A stretch of DNA of 7,294 bases from JAYXXU01 sp049301135 (lineage in GTDB: Bacteria > Pseudomonadota > Gammaproteobacteria > Pseudomonadales > Moraxellaceae). Of this stretch, positions 1 through 5,114 are shown in pieces; position 1 is the first letter of the stretch, and every line of letters starts with the position of its first letter. The stretch covers positions 1 through 7,294 of the forward strand of contig JBAQKP010000137.1 in the NCBI GenBank assembly GCA_049301135.1, given 5' to 3'. The position numbers and the translations under genes are program-made. The notes under the pieces are model-generated. The model made no database searches and was not told the origin of the DNA. It saw only the letters and a program-made list of their open reading frames with translations.

Positions 1-193
1 GTGTTTAAACGTTGACCGCACTCGATAAAGTCGTTACGGTCAGTGTTGTGGACACCGAGTCAACGCTTGGTACAAAAATTGCTAACAGAATAGGTGTTAC
101 ACAAAACGTCATGTGCTTGTCATTAGACCTTCATCTGTGAAGGGTTAACTCAAGGCATGACACAGGCATCGGTTAAATGATGTCGATCTGAGA

Positions 194-250
194 TGATCAC
201 AGAGAAACGGGCTTAAAAATCGACTGCCCAGATGTTTTTTGTAGTGATCA
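194..250 (+). promoter_or_regulatory. Long imperfect stem-loop upstream of the mini-protein
   Basis: Three nested complementary segments can stack into one hairpin. TGATCAC (194-200) pairs with GTGATCA (244-250). GAGAAAC (202-208) pairs with GTTTTTT (234-240), using two G-U wobbles. GGGC (209-212) pairs with GCCC (226-229) around a 13-base loop. Small unpaired patches at 201, 230-233 and 241-243 separate the stems. The structure ends 19 bases before the AGAGGAA Shine-Dalgarno of the 31-codon gene, so it could form part of that gene's leader RNA. Alternatively the two TGATCA palindromes could be protein-binding sites in DNA. Whether this region is transcribed is not known. Confidence 0.35.
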
Positions 251-268
251 ATTGTGGTAGAGCTAACT

Positions 269-275
269 AGAGGAA
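269..275 (+). promoter_or_regulatory. Strong ribosome binding site of the mini-protein
   Basis: AGAGGAA lies 7 bases before the ATG at 283. It is one of the best-placed Shine-Dalgarno sites in the window and is the main reason for calling so short a reading frame a gene. Confidence 0.7.
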
Positions 276-282
276 CAAGTGT

Positions 283-378
283 ATGAAAGCGAATCATCTG
301 AAAGTGCATGCAGCGTTTGAATTTGAGCTGGATGAGTTAGATTTTGAGTTTGAGAGTGACGACGCAACCGAGATGTAA
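283..378 (+). CDS. Acidic 31-residue mini-protein, function unknown
   Basis: ATG to TAA encodes 31 residues, and I do not recognise the product. The first eleven residues are mildly basic or neutral (MKANHLKVHAA). Residues 12-24 are FEFELDELDFEFE, alternating Phe/Leu with Glu/Asp, and the tail SDDATEM is again acidic. In all there are ten acidic residues against two lysines. The alternation is that of an amphipathic beta strand, and the core contains a tandem ELD-ELD flanked by FEF and FEFE. At the DNA level TTTGAATTTGAG (316-327) is repeated as TTTGAGTTTGAG (343-354). There is no signal peptide, membrane segment or cysteine. Support for a real gene comes from the AGAGGAA site 7 bases upstream and from a same-strand intrinsic terminator 75 bases after the stop, with no other gene in between. 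It could be a small regulatory protein, a leader peptide or a peptide precursor; none of these can be chosen from sequence alone. Confidence 0.6.
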   Translation: MKANHLKVHAAFEFELDELDFEFESDDATEM

Positions 379-430
379 CGGTTGCCAACCGCCTCTTCAA
401 TCGGTGTGGCTTAACCAACAAGCCTGCACC
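364..430 (+). promoter_or_regulatory. Overlapping alternative hairpins across the mini-protein stop codon
   Basis: Successive stems share arms and so exclude one another. GCAACCG (364-370) pairs with CGGTTGC (379-385) and encloses the stop codon. CGGTT (379-383) can instead pair with AACCG (387-391). GCCAACCG (384-391) can pair with CGGTGTGGC (402-410), with a small internal bulge. GGTGTGGCTT (403-412) can pair with AAGCCTGCACC (420-430). A terminator hairpin follows at 454. The layout resembles an attenuator in which a ribosome at the end of a short frame decides which stem forms, but no downstream antiterminated gene is evident because the terminator ends the unit. This may be no more than a folded 3' untranslated region. 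Confidence 0.35.
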
Positions 431-449
431 AACGCCGGATAAAACAGTG

Positions 450-484
450 TGACACGCCACCGTATCAGGTGGCGTTTTTGTGTC
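450..484 (+). terminator. Rho-independent terminator of the mini-protein unit
   Basis: ACGCCACC (454-461) and GGTGGCGT (468-475) form a perfect 8-bp GC-rich stem with a 6-base loop, followed at once by a run of five T. Outer GACAC (451-455) and GTGTC (480-484) could add weaker pairing. The T-run exists only on the plus strand, so this ends plus-strand transcription from upstream and shows that the region around 283-378 is transcribed in that direction. Confidence 0.85.
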
Positions 485-552
485 TGGATGGCCGTTCAAT
501 GCAACCACAGCCGCAGCTTAAAAGCCGGTGCAAAAGTGGATTTAGTTGCATC

Positions 553-558
553 TAAAAT
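553..558 (+). promoter_or_regulatory. Possible -10 box of the monooxygenase gene
   Basis: TAAAAT matches the sigma-70 -10 consensus at five of six positions and lies 39 bases before the ATG at 598. No good -35 box lies 16-18 bases upstream, so it is a weak candidate. A promoter is expected in this interval because a strong terminator ends the unit before it. Confidence 0.3.
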
Positions 559-597
559 TTGCTACAGTCAATCATCGCTCACAAGAATCGGTTATTT

Positions 598-1830
598 ATG
601 AAATCACAGCGAATCGCGATTGTCGGTGCAGGTACGGCAGGGCTAGCCAGTGCAGTGTTACTCAGTCGGCAAGGCCATGAGATTACCTTGTTTGAGCAAG
701 CGACACAGCTTGACAATGTTGGTGCGGGAATTTTATTGCAGCCGTCTGGTTTGGCGGTGTTTCGGCATTTGGGGGTGTTAGATGCGGCGATGGCGCTGGG
801 TGCACCGGTACGTTCGCTACAAGGCCAGCTTGCCGATGGTAGTCTATTGGTCGATCATCATTATCAAGATCTAAATGCCACTGACTTTGGGTTGGGCATG
901 CACCGTGCCGCGCTGTGTGATGTGTTGGTGAACGCTTTGCCTGTGAGGTCGATTGAGTGGCGGCTGGGTCATGCGGTACTGCGCGTGACTGAACAGCCAG
1001 ATGGTGTGGTGTTGCACTGTCAGCAAGCGGATGGACAGACCCAAACCAGCCAATTTGATGCACTATTGATCGCCAATGGCGCAAAAAGCCAATTACGTCC
1101 AAAAGCGTGGGTGTTGCTGGATCGCCCGTATCCGTGGGGTGCGGTCTGGTCGATTTTGCCAGAGTGCGAGACGTTAGATCGACAGGTGTTGCATCAGTTT
1201 TATCACGGGGCGCAGACCATGATGGGAGTGTTGCCAACGGGTGCTGTGCCATCTCAGCCGGATCAGCGGCTGTCCAGTGTGTTTTGGAGTATTCCAACTG
1301 CGCAGTTTGCGGCATGGGGACGGCAGCCTGCACAGATCGCGGCGTGGATCGCATCGGTGGGTCAGTATTGGCCAGACGCGGCTGAGTGGTTGGCACAGGT
1401 GGTGATACATCCTGAGCAGTTTATGCGAGCAGCGTATCGGGATGTGATTTTGAGTCGGTTTGGGGCAGGGCGGTTGGGGGTGTTGGGCGATGCTGCACAT
1501 GCCATGAGTCCACAGCTTGGGCAGGGCGTCAATATGGCGTTGCTGGATGCGTGGGCGATGGGTCGGGCAGTACAACAGGCAAAAAGCTGGGATCAGGTCT
1601 GGCCGCACTATCAGCAGTGGCGTGCACCGTCGATTCGGTTTTATCAAATGATGAGTCGGCAGTTGACGCCACTCTACCAGTCGGATCGGCGTGGTTTGGG
1701 CATGTTAAGAGATGTGGCCTTCCCGTGGATGTATCGAGTGCCATGGTTGCGCCGTGAGATGGCCAAGACGATTTCAGGTTTTAAAATGGGGGCGTTGTGG
1801 GAAATGGATCGAACTGTATTCGTTGAGTAG
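598..1830 (+). CDS. FAD-dependent monooxygenase (UbiH / salicylate hydroxylase-like)
   Basis: The product is a 410-residue flavoprotein hydroxylase of the class A para-hydroxybenzoate hydroxylase superfamily (FAD_binding_3 type). Such enzymes use NAD(P)H and O2 to hydroxylate aromatic or quinone-like substrates. The N-terminal Rossmann motif GAGTAG (residues 10-15) is followed by an acidic residue ending the second strand (LFEQ, E33). The FAD ribityl/pyrophosphate motif GDAAH lies at 297-301, with the usual PQLGQGVN continuation. The middle DG motif is seen as ANGAKSQLRP, with Asn-Gly at 160-161 in place of Asp-Gly. Length is normal for the family. An in-frame TTG at 559 would add 13 residues, but it has no Shine-Dalgarno and the added sequence is atypical, so the ATG at 598 is preferred even though its own Shine-Dalgarno is weak. 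The gene appears to stand alone. The true substrate cannot be read from sequence, so no symbol is given. Confidence 0.9.
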   Translation: MKSQRIAIVGAGTAGLASAVLLSRQGHEITLFEQATQLDNVGAGILLQPSGLAVFRHLGVLDAAMALGAPVRSLQGQLADGSLLVDHHYQDLNATDFGLGMHRAALCDVLVNALPVRSIEWRLGHAVLRVTEQPDGVVLHCQQADGQTQTSQFDALLIANGAKSQLRPKAWVLLDRPYPWGAVWSILPECETLDRQVLHQFYHGAQTMMGVLPTGAVPSQPDQRLSSVFWSIPTAQFAAWGRQPAQIAAWIASVGQYWPDAAEWLAQVVIHPEQFMRAAYRDVILSRFGAGRLGVLGDAAHAMSPQLGQGVNMALLDAWAMGRAVQQAKSWDQVWPHYQQWRAPSIRFYQMMSRQLTPLYQSDRRGLGMLRDVAFPWMYRVPWLRREMAKTISGFKMGALWEMDRTVFVE

Positions 1831-1865
1831 GCTGTATTTAGGTCAGTAAGATCTGAGTTCGGCAC

Positions 1866-1896
1866 AAAAAAATACCATTCAGAAGAATGGTATTTT
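1866..1896. terminator. Bidirectional hairpin terminator between convergent genes
   Basis: AAAATACCATTC (1869-1880) and GAATGGTATTTT (1885-1896) form a perfect 12-bp stem with an AGAA loop. On the minus strand the stem runs into seven T (1866-1872), making a good terminator for the lipoprotein gene. On the plus strand only four T end the stem, so it is weaker for the monooxygenase transcript. Its position between two converging genes fits a shared terminator. Confidence 0.8.
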
Positions 1897-1920
1897 GCTG
1901 CTGGTGCGTCGCAGCGTCGC

Positions 1921-2157
1921 TTATTGCTGGCTATCGACAATCACACTTGCAGTGCCTGCACCGACTGCTGCACCAATCGCTGCACCAGTACGACCACCGG
2001 ATTTTTCACCAATCGCAGCCCCTGCGGCAGCACCAGCGGCAGTAGCGGCCGCACGGTTTTGTGATGGGGTCATGCCAGCACACGCGGTCAAGGTCATGAC
2101 GGTACCGAGTGTGAGTGCAATGAGGGCTGGACTGCCAAGCATTTTTGAAGGTTGCAT
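1921..2157 (-). CDS. Small glycine-zipper outer-membrane lipoprotein
   Basis: The product is a 78-residue predicted lipoprotein. A short N-terminus (MQPSK) and a hydrophobic segment (about residues 7-22) lead to a lipobox LTAC with the lipidated Cys at 26. Ala follows at +2, which in Enterobacteria-type sorting favours the outer membrane. The mature part is a glycine zipper with Gly at 42, 46, 50, 54, 58, 62 and 66, seven in exact four-residue register and otherwise mostly Ala. Such segments pack as tight helices in membranes and occur in many small envelope lipoproteins of unknown role. The frame is open up to 2214, but the ATG at 2157 has GGAGA at 2164-2168 and starts exactly at the signal peptide, so it is chosen. 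It is probably its own unit, ended by the terminator at 1866-1896. A function beyond envelope association cannot be stated. Confidence 0.85.
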   Translation of the reverse strand: MQPSKMLGSPALIALTLGTVMTLTACAGMTPSQNRAAATAAGAAAGAAIGEKSGGRTGAAIGAAVGAGTASVIVDSQQ

Positions 2158-2163
2158 GTGATA

Positions 2164-2168
2164 TCTCC
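2164..2168 (-). promoter_or_regulatory. Ribosome binding site that fixes the lipoprotein start
   Basis: GGAGA on the minus strand lies 6 bases before the ATG at 2157 and decides between this start and the upstream in-frame codons. Confidence 0.65.
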
Positions 2169-2233
2169 GATACGGTGAATTAAGATCGTGCATTAAGCCA
2201 ATGCTGTCCGTCACGGTAGCTGCCTGCGTGCTG

Positions 2234-2381
2234 GATGCCTAGACCTGATCTGTAGATTTTGTTTTGATTGGGTGTGTGTTGTCCTGTTGTTGTGTGTATC
2301 AGGGAGATAATTGCCGCGATTAGTAGTGAGTTGTGTGTGTCTGCTGTGAGTTTGAAGCTGTGGTACAAGATGCTAGGCATC
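2234..2381. repeat. GT-rich (CA-rich on minus) segment bounded by a 9-bp inverted repeat
   Basis: The interval between the acyltransferase and lipoprotein genes has no supported gene. From about 2254 to 2352 the plus strand is dominated by G and T (many TGTG/TTGT runs), so the minus-strand RNA is C/A-rich and G-poor, as in Rho-loading sites. GATGCCTAG (2234-2242) and CTAGGCATC (2373-2381) are exact inverted copies flanking it, the right copy covering the acyltransferase stop codon. No clear intrinsic terminator follows that gene, so Rho-dependent termination here is plausible. No transposase or target duplication is evident. Confidence 0.4.
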
Positions 2382-3167
2382 GCTTTGTAGTTGTGCGATA
2401 CCGGCCTGAATAGCATGGGCAACTTGTTCGCGCAGTTGCCATTTGATCTGTTCATATTGCGCTGGATCGAGATGCCGAGTTTCGATTCTAGGCATAAACT
2501 GATAGCGCAGTGTTTGGCGTTTTGGAAAGTATGGCAATCCTTTAAAGCCCGTTACCCAAGGGATAAAGGCTTCACCGTCACGCATGTATTTGAGTAGGCC
2601 AGTCTTTTTAGCCAGTTTGCCCAGTGTAGAGGCTTTAAAGTCATTGGCGTCGTAATGCAAATCAAACGCTTCTTCGCCACCGACCGCCGCAAACGGAATG
2701 ATGTCGTAGCCATGCTGCAAGGCCAGTTCAATGAAGCCGATGCGGTTTTTCCAGATCAACTGGTACGCTTCGCCTTTGTTTTTCATCACCTCGCGGCCAC
2801 CACCAGGGAAGATCAGGATGTGCTGACCCGCTTGCATCAGCGCACTGACCGATTCGCGTGTGCCATTAAAGCCACCAAAACGACTCACCCCGCGTCCCCA
2901 AACCGGCACGCGAAAATGCACGCGATCTGCCACACCCCGCAGCCAGACACCACGCTCAAGATACACGCCCAGCACCATCGGCGGCACGTCATAACCGAGT
3001 AGCGTGTGATTGCCGACGTAGAGAGCAGGCCGAGCGGGGTCGATCTGTTCAAGCCCGATAAAAGTCGGCGAGAACCAGTGGCTCAACGTCTGGGATGCCA
3101 AACGCACTTGAGATGGCGAGGGTGGTACGAAACCAAGCAAAGGTTTTGAATGTTCAGGATGTTGCAT
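2373..3167 (-). CDS. Lysophospholipid/diacylglycerol acyltransferase-like protein (PlsC/DAGAT superfamily)
   Basis: The product has 264 residues and would transfer an acyl chain to a lysophospholipid, diacylglycerol or similar acceptor at the inner membrane. Motif I is seen as VGNHTLLGYD (residues 51-60), with His54 and Asp60 separated by five residues rather than the four of classical PlsC. The acceptor-binding block is GFNGTRES (99-106), the third motif FPGGGRE (120-126), and a later IIPFAAVGGEE block lies at 156-166. This pattern fits the DAGAT / phytyl-ester-synthase / TMEM68 branch better than housekeeping PlsC. There is no clear signal peptide or long transmembrane helix, so it is probably peripheral. 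A GTG at 3179 would add four residues, but that codon lies inside GGTGGA, which serves as the Shine-Dalgarno 7 bases before the ATG at 3167, so 3167 is chosen. The exact substrate, possibly storage or wax lipid, is not determined. Confidence 0.85.
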   Translation of the reverse strand: MQHPEHSKPLLGFVPPSPSQVRLASQTLSHWFSPTFIGLEQIDPARPALYVGNHTLLGYDVPPMVLGVYLERGVWLRGVADRVHFRVPVWGRGVSRFGGFNGTRESVSALMQAGQHILIFPGGGREVMKNKGEAYQLIWKNRIGFIELALQHGYDIIPFAAVGGEEAFDLHYDANDFKASTLGKLAKKTGLLKYMRDGEAFIPWVTGFKGLPYFPKRQTLRYQFMPRIETRHLDPAQYEQIKWQLREQVAHAIQAGIAQLQSDA

Positions 3168-3194
3168 GTTGCAATCCACCGTAAGAGCAGCGCA

Positions 3195-3257
3195 TTCAGG
3201 TCTGTTCCGCCTAAAAAACGCCCGTAATCTTCGTGCGATATATCAAGCAGACCTGAA
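3195..3257 (-). promoter_or_regulatory. 10-bp inverted repeat in the acyltransferase leader
   Basis: TTCAGGTCTG (3195-3204) and CAGACCTGAA (3248-3257) are exact inverted copies separated by 43 bases. The near arm ends 28 bases upstream of the acyltransferase ATG. The enclosed minus-strand sequence contains six T (3213-3218) after GGGCG. It could be a leader hairpin or a two-half-site operator for a dimeric regulator looping over the promoter region. Confidence 0.35.
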
Positions 3258-3259
3258 CT

Positions 3260-3289
3260 AATTTACCCACTTAAAAAATTAAAAGCCAA
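3260..3289 (-). promoter_or_regulatory. Weak candidate promoter of the acyltransferase gene
   Basis: On the minus strand TTGGCT (3284-3289) and TAAATT (3260-3265) are 18 bases apart, each matching the sigma-70 consensus at four of six positions, within an AT-rich stretch. It lies just upstream of the 3195-3257 inverted repeat. Support is modest. Confidence 0.3.
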
Positions 3290-3333
3290 ATATTAGCGAC
3301 GACTGAAACCATCGACGTCCTGATGTACTGCCG

Positions 3334-3717
3334 CTAGTCCCACCAGTTAAACCAAGCATCACCCATACACTGAGGTTTCCAGTAGTGTATATCTGCTGTT
3401 GAAAACCTCGAGTTTGGCTGAAAATCAGCATGCAGTTCAATGATACTCAGCGGATGAATATCAAATAAAACAGAGAGGGTTTGGCTAAATTCTGGTTGGT
3501 CAACAAACTGGAGTTTGCAGCAATGCGGTTTAAAGCTTTGGCTGTATGCCCACTGTTGATCGTGGTTGCACAACACATAAAACGTCGTGTGACGTTGATG
3601 AATGCGTACTGCATAGAAGTTTGGGGTGACATCGGGCGCAAACCAATCCACAGCTGTCGCAGCATGCTGTTGGCAACAAGCATAAACGATGGATTTAAAT
3701 TGGCTAAACGTCAACAT
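3334..3717 (-). CDS. Hypothetical 127-residue protein
   Basis: I do not recognise this protein. It is rich in aromatic residues, His, Gln and Cys, has no signal peptide or membrane helix, and ends in a Trp-rich tail (FNWWD). A CC pair occurs near each of residues 14-15 and 66-67. The alternation of hydrophobic and polar residues in VRIHQRHTTFYVLCNHD suggests a small beta-rich cytoplasmic fold. The ATG at 3717 has no good Shine-Dalgarno, which lowers confidence. It lies downstream of purT in the same direction, but the purT terminator hairpin falls between them, so it depends on read-through or on an unrecognised promoter. A shorter frame inside it and an opposite-strand frame overlap; this frame is the longest and fills an otherwise empty gap. 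Confidence 0.55.
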   Translation of the reverse strand: MLTFSQFKSIVYACCQQHAATAVDWFAPDVTPNFYAVRIHQRHTTFYVLCNHDQQWAYSQSFKPHCCKLQFVDQPEFSQTLSVLFDIHPLSIIELHADFQPNSRFSTADIHYWKPQCMGDAWFNWWD

Positions 3718-3725
3718 GATTGACC

Positions 3726-3768
3726 AAAATAAAAAACGCGCCTCTTACCGTGATCATAAAAGGCGTGT
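3726..3768 (-). terminator. Intrinsic terminator of purT
   Basis: On the minus strand CGCCTTTTA (3765-3757) pairs with TAAGAGGCG (3747-3739) through nine pairs including one G-U, with a 9-base loop, followed by CG and six T (3736-3731). It begins 14 bases after the purT stop codon. The plus strand lacks a T-run, so it acts on purT only. Confidence 0.75.
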
Positions 3769-3781
3769 GATGCATGGTGGA

Positions 3782-4996
3782 TTAATTGCTGACTTTCACG
3801 CAGTCTGCCGCCTGCTTGGCCAATGTCCGCGCCGTATCGGTATCCGCTGCGCGCGCTGTTGCCACACCCATACGCCGACGTGCAAAACCTTCTGGCTTAC
3901 CAAACAAACGCAGATCCGCACCCGCCACCGCCAGCGCTTGCTCCATGCCCGTAAAGCTCAGATTACGCCCATCCATACCTGCATAAATCACCGCACTGGC
4001 CGCGACACTATGCCGTGTAGTATCGACTGGCAAGCCGAGAATTGCCCGTGCATGTAGCTCAAATTCGCTTTGGAATTGGCTCGCCAACGTCACCAGTCCA
4101 GTGTCATGCGGACGCGGCGATACCTCAGAGAACCAGACAAAGTCACCTTTGACAAACAGCTCAACCCCAAACAAACCACAACCGCCCAGTGCAGTGGTGA
4201 CTAGATCAGCGATACGTTTGGCTTCAGTCAATGCGGCATCGGTCATCGGTTGTGGTTGCCAGCTTTCGACATAATCACCGGATTCTTGGCGGTGGCCGAT
4301 GGCATCACAAAAGTGGGTTTCGGTTGCGCCAGTGGTTGGATTTTTGGCGCGTACCGTGAGTAGGGTGATTTCAAAATCAAAATCAATCTGACCTTCGATA
4401 ATCACTTTGCCATGACTGACCCGACCGCCTTGCATCGCGTAGTCCCATGCTGCGTCCGCTTGGTCGCTGCTGGTCAGGCGCGATTGGCCTTTGCCAGACG
4501 AGGACATGACCGGCTTAATAAAGCAGGGGTAGCCGATCGCGTCACAGCCAGTTTTAAAGTCAGCCAGATTGTCGGCAAATTGATACGGCGAGGTCGGCAA
4601 ACCCAGTTCTTCGGCGGCCAGTTTACGGATGCCTTCACGGTTCATGGTCAGGTTGGTGGCTTTGGCCGATGGGATGACAGTCGCCTGACCACTGGCTTCG
4701 ATCTTGAGTAGTTGTTCGGTGGCAATCGCTTCAATTTCGGGCACGATCAGGTTTGGTTTGACCTGATCGACGAGGGCTTGTAGTGCGTCAGGATCAGCCA
4801 TGTTCAGCACATGCGCGACGTGGGCGATTTGCATCGCGGGTGCATCGGCGTAACGGTCTGCCGCGTGTACTTCGACGCCCAGCCGTTGTAGGGAGATCAC
4901 GACTTCTTTGCCGAGTTCGCCCGAGCCGAGCATCAGGACACGAAATGCAGAAGATTGTAGGGGTGTGCCCAACGTCAGTGGCGAGGCTAGCGGCAT
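3782..4996 (-). CDS. purT: Formate-dependent phosphoribosylglycinamide formyltransferase 2 (PurT)
   Basis: The 404-residue cytoplasmic enzyme makes formyl-GAR from GAR, formate and ATP, the folate-independent form of the third step of de novo purine synthesis. It belongs to the ATP-grasp superfamily. GSGELGKE (24-31) opens the N-terminal domain and PEIEAIAT (86-93) follows. MNREGIRKLAAEEL (118-131) is typical of the family. The glycine loop SSSGKGQ lies at 165-171 and the metal/ATP-binding SEVSPRPHDTG at 290-300. FGKPE (365-369) marks the C-terminal domain. The sequence follows E. coli PurT closely from memory, with a short extra loop near 219-226 (NPTTGATE). A TTG at 5008 is in frame, but it forms part of TTGGAG, a Shine-Dalgarno 6 bases before the ATG at 4996, so 4996 is chosen. 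The gene is divergent from the LRR gene and ends in its own terminator. Confidence 0.97.
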   Translation of the reverse strand: MPLASPLTLGTPLQSSAFRVLMLGSGELGKEVVISLQRLGVEVHAADRYADAPAMQIAHVAHVLNMADPDALQALVDQVKPNLIVPEIEAIATEQLLKIEASGQATVIPSAKATNLTMNREGIRKLAAEELGLPTSPYQFADNLADFKTGCDAIGYPCFIKPVMSSSGKGQSRLTSSDQADAAWDYAMQGGRVSHGKVIIEGQIDFDFEITLLTVRAKNPTTGATETHFCDAIGHRQESGDYVESWQPQPMTDAALTEAKRIADLVTTALGGCGLFGVELFVKGDFVWFSEVSPRPHDTGLVTLASQFQSEFELHARAILGLPVDTTRHSVAASAVIYAGMDGRNLSFTGMEQALAVAGADLRLFGKPEGFARRRMGVATARAADTDTARTLAKQAADCVKVSN

Positions 4997-5002
4997 GATC
5001 GG

Positions 5003-5008
5003 CTCCAA
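5003..5008 (-). promoter_or_regulatory. Ribosome binding site that fixes the purT start
   Basis: TTGGAG on the minus strand lies 6 bases before the ATG at 4996. Its first three bases are the alternative TTG start, which therefore is unlikely to be used. Confidence 0.6.
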
Positions 5009-5077
5009 GCGGTCAAAAAATTGTGGCTAGGATAGCAGATTTGCATGGGCTGGGCTGTGCCTCGTCCGCAACTGCTC

Positions 5078-5083
5078 TATACT
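5078..5083 (+). promoter_or_regulatory. Candidate -10 box of the LRR gene
   Basis: TATACT matches the -10 consensus at five of six positions and is 31 bases before the ATG at 5115. There is no good -35 at 16-18 bases, so the promoter would be weak or activator-dependent. The 118-bp space between the purT and LRR starts must hold both divergent promoters. Confidence 0.4.
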
Positions 5084-5097
5084 GCTGCGATGTTGAT

Positions 5098-5104
5098 AAG
5101 GAAG
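5098..5104 (+). promoter_or_regulatory. Ribosome binding site of the LRR gene
   Basis: AAGGAAG precedes the ATG at 5115 by 10 bases, slightly long spacing but a clear purine-rich match. Confidence 0.55.
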
Positions 5105-5114
5105 TTTTTAAATC

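Larger units (their letters stand above)
1..282. other. Non-coding region rich in inverted repeats, upstream of the mini-protein gene
   Basis: All three plus frames meet a stop within the first 27 bases and no convincing minus-strand gene enters from the left, so I see no coding sequence here. The stretch holds several inverted repeats. CGTTGAC (10-16) pairs with GTCAACG (59-65). TGACCG (13-18) pairs with CGGTCA (37-42) and competes with the first. GTGT (43-46) pairs with ACAC (52-55). CCTTCA (128-133) pairs with TGAAGG (138-143) around a 4-base loop. A composite stem spans 194-250 and is listed separately. No promoter with both good boxes was found. TTGACC at 12-17 and TTGTCA at 117-122 resemble -35 boxes but lack a good -10 at the right distance. 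It could be a long structured leader or simply an intergenic regulatory region. Confidence 0.5.

Noticed and set aside
209..240. GGGC/GCCC followed by six T as an intrinsic terminator
   Set aside because: The stem has only four pairs with a 13-base loop, and the T-run starts five bases after it; it fits better as part of the larger 194-250 structure.
263..508. 81-residue minus-strand frame opposite the mini-protein
   Set aside because: It crosses the plus-strand terminator, has no Shine-Dalgarno and an unlikely composition; the plus-strand mini-ORF has better signals.
683..1396. 237-residue minus-strand open frame inside the monooxygenase gene
   Set aside because: It is antisense to a clearly recognised flavoprotein, has low-complexity Pro/Thr/His-rich composition, and shows no recognisable motif.
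283..1830. Mini-protein as a modified-peptide precursor with the monooxygenase as its tailoring enzyme
   Set aside because: A strong terminator separates the two, the enzyme resembles small-molecule hydroxylases, and no transporter, protease or leader-binding gene is present.
1895..2161. 88-residue plus-strand Ala/Pro-rich frame
   Set aside because: It is the antisense reading of the glycine-zipper lipoprotein; its composition is explained by the complement of Gly/Ala codons.
2180..2455. 91-residue minus-strand frame overlapping the acyltransferase 3' end
   Set aside because: It runs through the GT-rich intergenic tract in another frame and has no convincing start or protein-like features.
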